Below are positions 17,441-25,236 of a stretch of DNA of 64,000 bases, piece after piece (the stretch's first letter is position 1; each line of letters opens with the position of its first letter). The position numbers were made by a program, and so were the translations under genes. The DNA comes from Sphingobacteriales bacterium 50-39 (GTDB taxonomy: Bacteria > Bacteroidota > Bacteroidia > Chitinophagales > Chitinophagaceae). The stretch covers positions 372,001 through 436,000 of the forward strand of contig MKTZ01000009.1 of the NCBI GenBank assembly GCA_001898505.1, written 5' to 3'. The notes below the pieces were generated by a model. It had not been told where the DNA came from. It did not search any database and worked only from the letters and a program-made list of their open reading frames with translations.

Positions 17441-17528
17441 GAGATGGGCGCTCGCGGGGAGGGTGAGGCCGGAGAAGGAGGGGAGTAAGCATATCTTTAG
17501 CAGGGTGGATTTGAAGGAAATACCGTGA
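17441..17528 (+). pseudogene. Second relic of the excisionase-like gene
   Basis: About 85 bp matching the 3' end of the gene at 13659: GATGGGCGCTCGCGGGGAGG then GTGAGGCCGGAGAAGGAGGG, corresponding to RRWVLAGKVRSEKVGRQHLF, followed by TTTAGCAGGGTGGATTTGAAGG and a stop. The rest of the gene is missing. It is GC-rich in AT-rich surroundings, as the intact copy is. Another old left-end trace. Confidence 0.65.
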
Positions 17529-17609
17529 AAACACCTGTCAATAATTCAATGCATTAAGGTAGCTTGCTGTTCATTCCATTCGTTAAAAGTAGTAAAACCC
17601 CGTTGCTAA

Positions 17610-19274
17610 ATGAAACTGCAAAAACTTATTATTAAAAATTTTAGAGGGCTAAAAGGAGAAAGTAACACTATTGACTTTTCAAAGTCAAATATTATCTTTT
17701 TAATTGGTCAAAACAATGTTGGTAAGTCTTCATTCTTGAGAGGATATGAGTTTTTTGTTAGTGCAAAACAGACAGCAAGTGAATCTGATTTTTACGACCA
17801 TAATAAAGAGATTCCTATAGAGATTGAAGGAGTTTTTTTAAAGGAACAGACTGATGATGCCGAGGCTGATTTTGTAGGGAAAGGAAAGCAGTCAGAGCCA
17901 GATTGGGTTAATAAATGGGTTGATGAAAGCAACTTAGTTAAGATTAAGAAGATATGGAGAGCTCCTGACGAAGTAGGGGAAAAATATACTTTTTCACCCG
18001 CGCAAAATGAATGGATGAAAGATGGATTTGGAGGAATGCCTTCATTATTTCAGAAATACTCTCCTACACCAATTTGTATAAGTGCAATGGAGACTGAATC
18101 AACTCTTGAAGAAAAGGTAAATAAGTTGATTCAAGATGAAATGTTAAAAAAATTACGTGAGGATTATCCAGATGATTTTAATAATCTTCTCAACGGAGTT
18201 AAAGAGTTACAGAAGAAAATTTTAGGGTCAGATATTGTGGCCTCTTATAATGAGGATATTAATGAGCAGTTCAGAAAGGTATTCACCAATCTGACTCTAA
18301 AGATTGACCCCAAGAATGATGAATATATAAAGCTTGAAGATGCTTTTAAGAAAAATCACTCTGTTAATGTAACTAAAGACGGAATTGAACGTAGTGAAGT
18401 ATTTACTCAACATGGGCATGGCGTAATAAGGCAGGCGCTTTATAATTTTATCTCCTTCCTTAAAAGAGAAAGAGGCGGAAATAAAAAGGAATATCTTATT
18501 TTATTTGAAGAACCGGAATTATTCCTTCATCCAGAAGTATCCTTTAGATTAAGGAAAAGTCTATACGAATTGGCAGAAAATAGCCCATTTCAAATTCTTT
18601 GTGCTACTCATTCCCCTTTAATGATTGATATATCAAAACCTCATTCTTCTCTAGTTCGAGTAATAAAAAACGAGGATGAGACAACCGAAACACATCAAGT
18701 TGGCGATGATGTTTTTAGGAGCAGCCATGAAAAAAGACAAAGAATTCAGATGGTAAACCGATTTAACCCCCACGTCTGTGAATCATTTTATGCACGTAAG
18801 GTAATAATTGTTGAGGGCGATACGGAAGCTATAGTGTTTCGTGACTTAATTAACAGATTCTATAATCAATTCGAAGTATATGTCTTAAATGCAGGTACAA
18901 AGAATAATATTCCTTTCTTTCAGGAAATATTTACCGCGTTTCATATAGAACACCATGTGATACATGACAGCGATTCTCGGGTCAATGAAAATGGAAATGC
19001 AAACAGTGCATGGACTTTGAATGGTTCAATTTGGGAAAAAGTAGAACAGGCAAATGCAAAAAGAAATGGATTGGCAAGAAGATATGTTCATGTTGAGAAT
19101 TTCGAGTTGGCTCATGGGGTAGATTTGACGGGGAAGGATAAACCTTTAAAGGCATATGATTATGTGATAGCACTTACACACGAATCTGATGTGCCTTGTT
19201 TAAATTATTTGAAGGATTTATTGGGTGCTAAGGTTATTGTTCATGATAGTGCTTTTGTCGACGCCTTACCTTAG
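17610..19274 (+). CDS. OLD-family nuclease (ABC ATPase plus TOPRIM)
   Basis: 554 aa. The N-terminal ATPase has LIIKNFRGLKG and Walker A GQNNVGKSS (residues ~33-41); Walker B is in YLILFEEPELFLHP (~300), with the ATHSPLMID switch. The C-terminal TOPRIM domain has IIVEGDTEAIVFRDLI and, after it, VIHDSDSR for metal binding. Overcoming-lysogenisation-defect nucleases nick or degrade DNA in an ATP-regulated way and act against phages. No gajB-type helicase or other partner is adjacent on the same strand, so it fits class 1 (stand-alone) OLD. It is divergent from the rusA operon; the next gene downstream is convergent radC. Confidence 0.88.
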   Translation: MKLQKLIIKNFRGLKGESNTIDFSKSNIIFLIGQNNVGKSSFLRGYEFFVSAKQTASESDFYDHNKEIPIEIEGVFLKEQTDDAEADFVGKGKQSEPDWVNKWVDESNLVKIKKIWRAPDEVGEKYTFSPAQNEWMKDGFGGMPSLFQKYSPTPICISAMETESTLEEKVNKLIQDEMLKKLREDYPDDFNNLLNGVKELQKKILGSDIVASYNEDINEQFRKVFTNLTLKIDPKNDEYIKLEDAFKKNHSVNVTKDGIERSEVFTQHGHGVIRQALYNFISFLKRERGGNKKEYLILFEEPELFLHPEVSFRLRKSLYELAENSPFQILCATHSPLMIDISKPHSSLVRVIKNEDETTETHQVGDDVFRSSHEKRQRIQMVNRFNPHVCESFYARKVIIVEGDTEAIVFRDLINRFYNQFEVYVLNAGTKNNIPFFQEIFTAFHIEHHVIHDSDSRVNENGNANSAWTLNGSIWEKVEQANAKRNGLARRYVHVENFELAHGVDLTGKDKPLKAYDYVIALTHESDVPCLNYLKDLLGAKVIVHDSAFVDALP

Positions 19275-19349
19275 TTGGGAGATCATTTAACCTGTCCTTT
19301 CTACCGATAGTTGCTGTACAGGCCAATAATACAATGAGCCATACATTTT

Positions 19350-19829
19350 TTATATGCGCCCCTGTATATATAAAGACGACCACCCATACACTGTAATGAT
19401 ATAGTGATCATACAACTTTACGTCAATTAGGTTGAGCGCAGCCTTCACCTTCTTTGTTGTTTCGATATCGGCTATACTAGGCGTTAAATTTCCAGAGGGG
19501 TGATTGTGAGCGAGTATGACGGAAGAAGCGAGCGAATGAAGTGCAAGGCTGACAATCAATTGTACGTCAAGTAGGCAGCCTGTCCTGGTGCCCGTACAAA
19601 TTACCCTGTAGCCAATTACTTTATGCTGGCTATTTAAAAAGAAAGCCATAACCTGCTCCTGTAAACTGATAAGTTCTTTGTTCCAAACGGATAGTATAAA
19701 GTCACCGGCTTTCGCGGTCGTATTCAGTATCTTATTGGATTTCACGCCAGGCTTATAATGGATGGACAATTCGGATGCTGTCCACTCTCCTTGCTGCAGT
19801 TGCAGGAGCTTTTGCTTTTTGGATGACAT
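19350..19829 (-). CDS. radC: RadC-like JAB/MPN domain protein
   Basis: 159 aa, the C-terminal RadC domain only (chromosomal RadC is about 220 aa). The JAMM metal motif is intact: AHNHPSGNLTPSIADIE (H108, H110, D121). Such short RadC proteins mark Bacteroidota integrative elements; despite the old name, their role in DNA repair is doubtful. It is last of a minus-strand series with two small unknown genes and a Crp-like regulator. A remnant of its 3' end recurs at 36318-36404 in another island segment. Confidence 0.85.
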   Translation of the reverse strand: MSSKKQKLLQLQQGEWTASELSIHYKPGVKSNKILNTTAKAGDFILSVWNKELISLQEQVMAFFLNSQHKVIGYRVICTGTRTGCLLDVQLIVSLALHSLASSVILAHNHPSGNLTPSIADIETTKKVKAALNLIDVKLYDHYIITVYGWSSLYIQGRI

Positions 19830-19894
19830 ATATGAGAGGGTGAGACCGGGAATTCCGGTCGGGTGATGAATTATTGGTTATTCTTTTTCTCTGG

Positions 19895-20152
19895 CTAATT
19901 GAGGGCAAAGGCAGCTTCTATTAGCTCTTCAAGCCGCCTATATCGATACAAGAGTGTAGCACGATCTTCCGGATCGCTGTACACATCATTGTCAGAGGTA
20001 ATAGCAGCCTCAAACCATGTCCATAAGATGTCACGAAGCTCTGATAAGGAGAAATCTGCAAAGAAGCGGTCAATTACTTTTGTCGGTTCAACATTTGCAT
20101 TTAAGCGTATTGGCTTGTTGAAGAAGTCGGGATGATCTATAAAACAGTACAT
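19895..20152 (-). CDS. Small conserved-looking element protein, unknown
   Basis: 85 aa, acidic, with the helical stretch FFADFSLSELRDILWTWFEA and a C-terminal RYRRLEELIEAAFALN. Proteins of this size commonly accompany short radC genes in Bacteroidota elements. It lies 66 bp upstream of radC on the same strand. No function is known to me. Confidence 0.6.
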   Translation of the reverse strand: MYCFIDHPDFFNKPIRLNANVEPTKVIDRFFADFSLSELRDILWTWFEAAITSDNDVYSDPEDRATLLYRYRRLEELIEAAFALN

Positions 20153-20170
20153 ATAAGGGAGTATTATTTT

Positions 20171-20818
20171 TTAGCGTAGGGGAAATATTTTTATAGACTT
20201 AGTAGCAGGACTGGCACAGATAAACTTTTTTTCCAATTTCGTCTCTTTTACAAAGGTGACAGGGTGAATATTTCCTTTTTTCAGAGAGAGAAGCAGAGCT
20301 GTTTTTAGTTCCTGCTTTCTCAATTCCTTGACGGGGTATTTAGATAATATAGTATCGAGGTTGTACGTATCCCCATATTTCACGAATTTATAGTTGCCCA
20401 AAGTGTCTGTTCTTGAAAAATCCAATTGAAACCAAAAGCGGAGATTTTCCGACGAAGCTGTATAATTTTTATAGACAGCTCTTCCCTGTAAAAGATTGAA
20501 TATCTCTTTTGCTGAAAAGAACGGAATATCCAGACCATAAAACACCTGAGACCGATGTTGCGCGGGAGATTTTGTGTTTACAAGGGAGGTTGATATTTTT
20601 TCAAGGAAATATTCCTGCTCCGTTTCGGAATATTTTATGTAGGCAATAAAATCCAGAACAAAATCATTTTCGAAAGGAAGTGAGCTCTTAATTTCAAACA
20701 TAAGTAAATTACCTTTTTTAAAAAAATGGTCATCAGTAATCTGCTCAAAAACGTCATGAGGGCAGAATCCCATAACAGCAAGATGACGACATACTGATCT
20801 CAGTTTTTTGTTGATCAT
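20171..20818 (-). CDS. Hypothetical element protein
   Basis: 215 aa with no membrane segment. It reads as a mixed alpha/beta protein (LLMFEIKSSLPFENDFVLDF; LRFWFQLDFSRTDTLGNYKF) and ends in a basic tail. It follows the Crp-like gene by 4 bp and is therefore in one transcription unit with it, and is 18 bp before the next small gene. I do not recognise a family; its position in the integrase/radC backbone suggests element maintenance rather than cargo. Confidence 0.6.
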   Translation of the reverse strand: MINKKLRSVCRHLAVMGFCPHDVFEQITDDHFFKKGNLLMFEIKSSLPFENDFVLDFIAYIKYSETEQEYFLEKISTSLVNTKSPAQHRSQVFYGLDIPFFSAKEIFNLLQGRAVYKNYTASSENLRFWFQLDFSRTDTLGNYKFVKYGDTYNLDTILSKYPVKELRKQELKTALLLSLKKGNIHPVTFVKETKLEKKFICASPATKSIKIFPLR

Positions 20819-20822
20819 ATAA

Positions 20823-21386
20823 TTACAATTTTGGATTAATTCTGCTTAGCATTACTTCAGTTATTCCGATAAAGGAAGCAAGGTGTCTGGCTGGAATTCT
20901 TCGGACTATTTCTGGGTGAGATTGAATCAGCCATTTGTATCGGCCGGCGGCATTCATCATCCTAAGGATATTGGAAAGTTCAATGCTCTGTAATAGGGAT
21001 TGATAATAAAGGGACAATAAAACAACATTAAATTCAGAGAACTGTTGCTGGACGAACTGGAGGTCTTCGTTACTGATATAGTAAAGCAAGGAATCCTCCA
21101 TTGCTATAATGTATTCAGGATAAGGAGGCCGAGAATTGGATCCTTCTATAGAAAAACACAGGCCGCCTTCCTTTATAAATTGGCTGGAAAATGTTTTACT
21201 CCTTTGAACATGGTATGTCATTAATAGGCCAGACTCTACGAAATATATATTCTTGTTAATATGATCAGGTGTGACGAGATGCTTTTTTCGGGGTAGTCTT
21301 ACTTCGTGAAGTAGATTAAGCAAGCAATCTATTAATTCAAGTGATGGAGACTCTAGGACACTAAAGTTCTTGAAAACACTATTCAT
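20823..21386 (-). CDS. Crp/Fnr-like transcriptional regulator
   Basis: 187 aa. The N-terminal cyclic-nucleotide-binding beta-roll is visible in KKHLVTPDHINKNIYFVESG and LLMTYHVQRSKTFSSQFIKE, with the connecting helix after residue 110 and a short C-terminal helix-turn-helix (IPARHLASFIGITEVMLSRI). It is shorter than typical Crp (about 210-230), ending right after the recognition helix. It heads the minus-strand unit (hypothetical, small protein, radC) and probably regulates it. The ligand is unknown; the cAMP-contact residues are not obvious. Confidence 0.82.
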   Translation of the reverse strand: MNSVFKNFSVLESPSLELIDCLLNLLHEVRLPRKKHLVTPDHINKNIYFVESGLLMTYHVQRSKTFSSQFIKEGGLCFSIEGSNSRPPYPEYIIAMEDSLLYYISNEDLQFVQQQFSEFNVVLLSLYYQSLLQSIELSNILRMMNAAGRYKWLIQSHPEIVRRIPARHLASFIGITEVMLSRINPKL

Positions 21387-21626
21387 AGCCTGTTCTTTTA
21401 CAGATTATTTGGATGGTTGGATACCTTGTTACTAAATCTGGATGCACCTTCCTATGTGGGTTTGACCTGACCAACATAAGCATGAAAATTATTTGAATTG
21501 ATGGAGAGCAGGCGAGTTGATAGAGATGGAAAAACCAAAGGTAAACATATCTGAATCACGATATAATGAAGGAGAGGGCCATTTTGTAACACATAGGAGT
21601 ATTTTCAAGCAAAATATTTTGAGATA

Positions 21627-22091
21627 ATGAGAATTGAATTTGAAGGCAATGAGTTTACTACTTGGGACTTGCTAGAATACCTGCAACGGGGTTACGGGAC
21701 TCAAATCAGTGGTCAGCCATTTACTATTTACAATGTCAATTGTTGGATTAGGATAAAGAAACTGCCTGATGCGTATGGAGGGAATAGGATATTGCAAGTA
21801 GATCGTTACAAGGAGCTTGGCAATCTTCGTATTCTTACCATTGAGCGATTGAATAGAGAAGATATCGAAGCCGTTTATGGATCATTGAGTAAGTTTACAG
21901 AAACGCTGAATAAACGAAGAGCTAATATGCCGAGAGAAGGAAAGAGGAAACTTCGTACAGAGCTGTATTATCAATTGCTCGGAAGCAAAGGAAAAAGAAG
22001 CCGAGCGCTGGTGATCTCTGATAATTATAAGGAGATGGGTATTCGAGAGAACCAATTTAAAGGTAGGTCGGCATCCAAAAAACGTGTATAG
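21627..22091 (+). CDS. Hypothetical element protein upstream of the integrase
   Basis: 154 aa, basic, beginning MRIEFEGNEFTTWDLLEYLQ and ending in a Lys/Arg/Ser tail, which suggests nucleic-acid binding. The middle reads NVNCWIRIKKLPDAYGG. It stands alone between the divergent Crp-like operon and the integrase. I recognise no family. The 312 bp that follow carry two ATTTTAATGA direct repeats near 22130-22150, and the arm-type site at 22368. Confidence 0.55.
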   Translation: MRIEFEGNEFTTWDLLEYLQRGYGTQISGQPFTIYNVNCWIRIKKLPDAYGGNRILQVDRYKELGNLRILTIERLNREDIEAVYGSLSKFTETLNKRRANMPREGKRKLRTELYYQLLGSKGKRSRALVISDNYKEMGIRENQFKGRSASKKRV

Positions 22092-22367
22092 CCGTTAGTA
22101 TTCGAATAAACCGGCGATCGTTTTAATGAGTACGCTTTCATTTTAATGAATAGAGTTGGAATTTGACGGGCTTTAACGCGTTAAAAACTATTTTAAGGCA
22201 ATCTGTCTGTCATAGGGTTAGAAACCCGGTTTTGTATGAAGAATCCGCTAAAATATCGCTTAAAAAATAGGTATTTTCTGATAAGGAATATACCGAAAGA
22301 TAAAATCCTGCTTTGAAACCCGCATAAATAGGGATGCCTGTTGTTTGGTCGGCTGATCTCGGGGAAG

Positions 22368-22387
22368 TTTAGTCCCAGATTAGTAAC
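22368..22387 (-). promoter_or_regulatory. Inverted arm-type site upstream of the integrase gene
   Basis: TTTAGTCCCAGATTAGTAAC, the reverse complement of GTTACTAATCTGGGACTAAA, ends 16 bp before the integrase start. The complement matches the right-end site at 42722 at 19 of 20 positions. It is best read as an integrase-binding site that lets the recombinase regulate its own gene, or as part of a former attP. Confidence 0.7.
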
Positions 22388-22403
22388 AAAAAAACGACAA
22401 ACA

Positions 22404-23540
22404 ATGCGAATCCATCTAAGAAAGCGGGTTAGTCAGCTATCGGGAGATAGCACGGCCAAAGGAACAAAGAAAATGAGTAGTCTCTATCTTGCCTTCCAGG
22501 CACCCAGACAGAAGACGCGCTATGAATGGCTGAAACTGTATGTTTACGAGAGCCCCAAAACCAATCTTGAAAAAGAACACAACAAAGAGACGATGCAACT
22601 TGCTGAATCCATCCGGGCTAAGCGGATGCTAGATTTCCAGACCACAGGCAACGGTTTTGCCAGCAGTGAGAAAGGCAAAATATCTTTCCTTGAGTACTTC
22701 CGTCTATTGGCAGAAAAGAAAGCCGATATATCGAACGGTAACGGGGGTAATTGGAAAAGGACTTATGAGCACCTAAAGGACTATTGCAACGGGGCTGATT
22801 ACACACTTGAAAGTATCGACGATCGTTTTCTGGACGGGTTTAAAGATTACTTATCTAAGGATATCAGCCGTCGGGGAAAAGGCAACATAAATCCGAATTC
22901 GGCACTTTCATACTTTAACAAAGTGCGAGCTTCTTTACGGGAGGCCTATATAAATAAGATGATTAGGGAGAACCCATGCGCTCGGATCAAAGGGATAAAA
23001 GGAAAGGAAACGCACCGACAGTTCCTCACTTTCGAAGAATTGAAACAACTGGTGGCGACTCCTTGCGATAACGAGCTATTGAGAAAAGCCTTCCTTTTTA
23101 GCGCCCTCACCGGACTTCGCTGGAGCGACGTGAGAGCCATGACTTGGGATAAGATCAGTTATTCGGAGGCCAGCGCCTGGACGATCAACTATACACAGAA
23201 GAAGACTAAAGGATCGGAGGTGCTGCCGGTCTCAGAACAGGCGATCCGGGTACTCGGGGAGCGGCTGCCGGGCGATCAGGAGATATTCGACGGGCTGAAA
23301 TACCACACCTGGATGAATGAGCAGCTACAGAACTGGGTAGACGAAGCTGGTATAAAGAAGAAGATCACTTTCCATTGCGCCAGGCACTCCTTCGCCACCC
23401 TCCAGCTCGCCAATGATACGGATATCTACACTGTAAGTAAGTTGCTGGGACATAAGCACTTAAAGACAACTGAAATATATACAAAAGTAATTGATAGGAA
23501 GAAAATAGATGCCGCCAAAAGGATACCGGAATTAATTTAG
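22404..23540 (+). CDS. Tyrosine recombinase / site-specific integrase
   Basis: 378 aa from ATG 22404 (MRIHLRKRV); the open frame continues to 22341 but that would run through the inverted arm-type site. N-terminal arm-binding domain ([10 protein letters not shown]...), SAM-like core-binding domain ([13 protein letters not shown] ... LKDYCNG), and the catalytic domain with [10 protein letters not shown] (R239), [10 protein letters not shown] (H324, R327), [10 protein letters not shown] (H350) and EIYTKV (Y359). This is the only complete integrase of the island and the probable agent of integration at mnmE. It sits about 9 kb from the left core rather than at an end, consistent with cargo having accreted outside it. 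Confidence 0.93.
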   Translation: MRIHLRKRVSQLSGDSTAKGTKKMSSLYLAFQAPRQKTRYEWLKLYVYESPKTNLEKEHNKETMQLAESIRAKRMLDFQTTGNGFASSEKGKISFLEYFRLLAEKKADISNGNGGNWKRTYEHLKDYCNGADYTLESIDDRFLDGFKDYLSKDISRRGKGNINPNSALSYFNKVRASLREAYINKMIRENPCARIKGIKGKETHRQFLTFEELKQLVATPCDNELLRKAFLFSALTGLRWSDVRAMTWDKISYSEASAWTINYTQKKTKGSEVLPVSEQAIRVLGERLPGDQEIFDGLKYHTWMNEQLQNWVDEAGIKKKITFHCARHSFATLQLANDTDIYTVSKLLGHKHLKTTEIYTKVIDRKKIDAAKRIPELI

Positions 23541-23570
23541 GCGATATCGACGATTTTTAGTCGGTAGTTT

Positions 23571-23578
23571 TATATTTG
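23571..23578 (+). promoter_or_regulatory. Putative -7 element for the 23599 gene
   Basis: TATATTTG, a perfect TANNTTTG element, 20 bp before the ATG at 23599 and 30 bp after the integrase stop. Confidence 0.5.
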
Positions 23579-23598
23579 CCCATCACAATGATATGTAG

Positions 23599-24345
23599 AT
23601 GGGCACTTCCTTGCTAGCCTCCGATTATAAACGGTTTGCGGATGATCTAAAGGATCAAGATAATGCGAATATTATTGCAGACTTCATTATGGAATGGCGG
23701 CTGACAAATAAGGCTTCTAACCCCTCCTTTTTAGATTTTTTGCTAACTGCTATTATAGAGTCTTATCCTATATTCGGGTTGGAGGCAGATTCGGAGACAA
23801 TTGAATTATATGATCTGGATGCCTATCAGGAATATGATTATCCCTCACTTGAGTTTGCATGCGATTTTATTGTTTATACATTGGAGCGAGAAAGGAAGAA
23901 AGGGGCAGATGATAAGCATGTAAAAGATAAGCTATCCTTTAAAATTGATAAGCGGCATAGAACAAGTTTACTTGCACTGACGAAGAAGTTGAATGTGACG
24001 ATTGATTTTTTACGGGAGAGGAATGGTGCAGATGTAGCTGAATTGTTTGCTGATATCATGACTGCGGACGATCTGTCGGGACTGGATAAAAATCACTTCA
24101 GCGTTTATTTTAGCTGCCAAACGCGTTATGTTGTATATGTGTTCAACAACATTAAGGAGAGTTATAACCCGACGAATTTGGAAACAGTAATTGATAAGTC
24201 TGGTATTTTTTTCAGTAAACAGGGAATACCGCTAAGCAGGACGCTCCTCTATAAGGAGAAGAATAAATTGAAAACTGCCGATACATTGGAATATAGAAGT
24301 CTGATAAACAAGATATTCCACGAATGCCATCCTGATAATTTTTGA
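23599..24345 (+). CDS. Hypothetical protein downstream of the integrase
   Basis: 248 aa, acidic N-terminal half, mostly helical (YKRFADDLKDQDNANIIADF; ACDFIVYTLERERKKGADDK) with a C-terminal part rich in Lys/Asn/Leu ending KIFHECHPDNF. It resembles in layout the RteC-like regulators of Bacteroidota elements (helical, C-terminal ISxTLLYKEKN-like stretch), but I cannot confirm this. It has its own promoter element at 23571 and is followed by a palindromic operator at 24396. Confidence 0.5.
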   Translation: MGTSLLASDYKRFADDLKDQDNANIIADFIMEWRLTNKASNPSFLDFLLTAIIESYPIFGLEADSETIELYDLDAYQEYDYPSLEFACDFIVYTLERERKKGADDKHVKDKLSFKIDKRHRTSLLALTKKLNVTIDFLRERNGADVAELFADIMTADDLSGLDKNHFSVYFSCQTRYVVYVFNNIKESYNPTNLETVIDKSGIFFSKQGIPLSRTLLYKEKNKLKTADTLEYRSLINKIFHECHPDNF

Positions 24346-24395
24346 CAAGCACTTTAATTGAATGACTTTTAATGAGTTATATTTCTTTCTCTGAC

Positions 24396-24431
24396 TAAGG
24401 TAAGAAAGGTAAGATTCTTACCCTCACCTTA
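24396..24431. promoter_or_regulatory. Nested palindromic operator before the second excisionase gene
   Basis: GGTAAGATTCTTACC is a perfect 15-bp palindrome (24408-24422), flanked by TAAGGT at 24396 and its complement ACCTTA ending 24431, nearly concentric. AAGGTAAG also repeats directly. It lies 110 bp upstream of the excisionase-like gene, so it is a likely binding site for a dimeric regulator. Confidence 0.6.
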
Positions 24432-24540
24432 CTGTTCGCTTCTTCACGCAAGCCACTCTTCGCAATTTTACATCATCGAATTACAATTGATTCGATGCCC
24501 CGCTGGCCAGCAGGCTTTTCTTAATCAAAAAATTTTAACA

Positions 24541-24774
24541 GTGGAAAAATCCATTTTAAACAGTAAAGAAGCGGCTTCCTACCTGGATATCAGTTTGGAC
24601 CAGCTTTACAAATTAAGCGCGGCCGGGAAACTGCCGACTTATTCACCAACGGGAGGTAAGGTCTATTTTGTTAAATCTGAACTCGAAGATTGGATTTTAA
24701 GTAGCCGACGTGCGACCGTCTCTCAAATCAAAAAAGCGACAATTTTATCGTTAACCCCAAAATTTAAAAGATAG
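24541..24774 (+). CDS. Excisionase-family helix-turn-helix protein
   Basis: 77 aa if started at GTG 24541; the open frame reaches an ATG at 24487, but the protein from 24541 (MEKSILNSKEAASYLDISLD) begins exactly at the winged-helix domain. Domain: LNSKEAASYLDISLDQLYKL, then KLPTYSPTGGKVYFVKSELED, the usual excisionase/AlpA pattern. It probably directs excision with the integrase or regulates the following genes. Its TAG stop overlaps the GTG start of the next gene (TAGTG), so the two are coupled. Confidence 0.8.
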   Translation: MEKSILNSKEAASYLDISLDQLYKLSAAGKLPTYSPTGGKVYFVKSELEDWILSSRRATVSQIKKATILSLTPKFKR

Positions 24775-25172
24775 TGAAAACTAATAACATCATTTTCAGC
24801 GGCATCGAAATCCCAGTATATAATATTAAAAAATCGACCGAATTTTATATCGGCCTGGGATTCAAGGTAACTTCTTCTAGCGCAACGAATGCAGCTATTA
24901 CAGTAGAGTTAAGGACGTCCAAGACCAGCCCCATTTTTATAACATTAATTCAAAAATTGGGGGGTACTGATCTTGTTGAGACAACTCCTGGATTCATCAT
25001 TACTCCGGGACGGGGCTCAGATTTTATGTCGATATTTAATCAGATATACATAAATATTGGTGAAGATCCAGAATCTACTGTTGAGTCAAAAATACAAAGC
25101 AAATTTTGCAAGGATGGATTTGCTTATGATCCTACATTCAATAGATGGTTTTTGAAAGACCGGATAGCGTAG
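24774..25172 (+). CDS. VOC-fold-like small protein
   Basis: 132 aa with a GTG start that overlaps the stop of the excisionase gene by one base. The opening (IIFSGIEIPVYNIKKSTEFY followed by IGLGFKVT) looks like the first beta-alpha-beta unit of a glyoxalase/bleomycin-resistance (VOC) fold, but the typical metal-binding His/Glu are not evident, so it may be a catalytically silent relative. It is followed by a terminator at 25189. Confidence 0.5.
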   Translation: MKTNNIIFSGIEIPVYNIKKSTEFYIGLGFKVTSSSATNAAITVELRTSKTSPIFITLIQKLGGTDLVETTPGFIITPGRGSDFMSIFNQIYINIGEDPESTVESKIQSKFCKDGFAYDPTFNRWFLKDRIA

Positions 25173-25188
25173 TCGTAATTAATAACAT

Positions 25189-25217
25189 AAAGGGCGGCTG
25201 ACCATTGGCCGTCCTTT
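25189..25217 (+). terminator. Terminator after the excisionase/VOC pair
   Basis: AAAGGGCGGC / GCCGTCCTTT, a 10-bp stem with one G-T pair and a 9-nt loop, followed by T-rich sequence, 17 bp after the stop at 25172. Confidence 0.75.
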
Positions 25218-25236
25218 TCAATATTCTTATCAAAAA

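Noticed and set aside
17610-19274. Assignment of the OLD-like gene to Gabija (gajA) or PARIS
   Set aside because: No gajB-type UvrD helicase and no AriB-like partner next to it; a TOPRIM domain argues against AriA.
21428-21446. GTTACTAAATCTGGATGC as another arm-type site
   Set aside because: Needs an insertion to align and lacks the second half; too weak.
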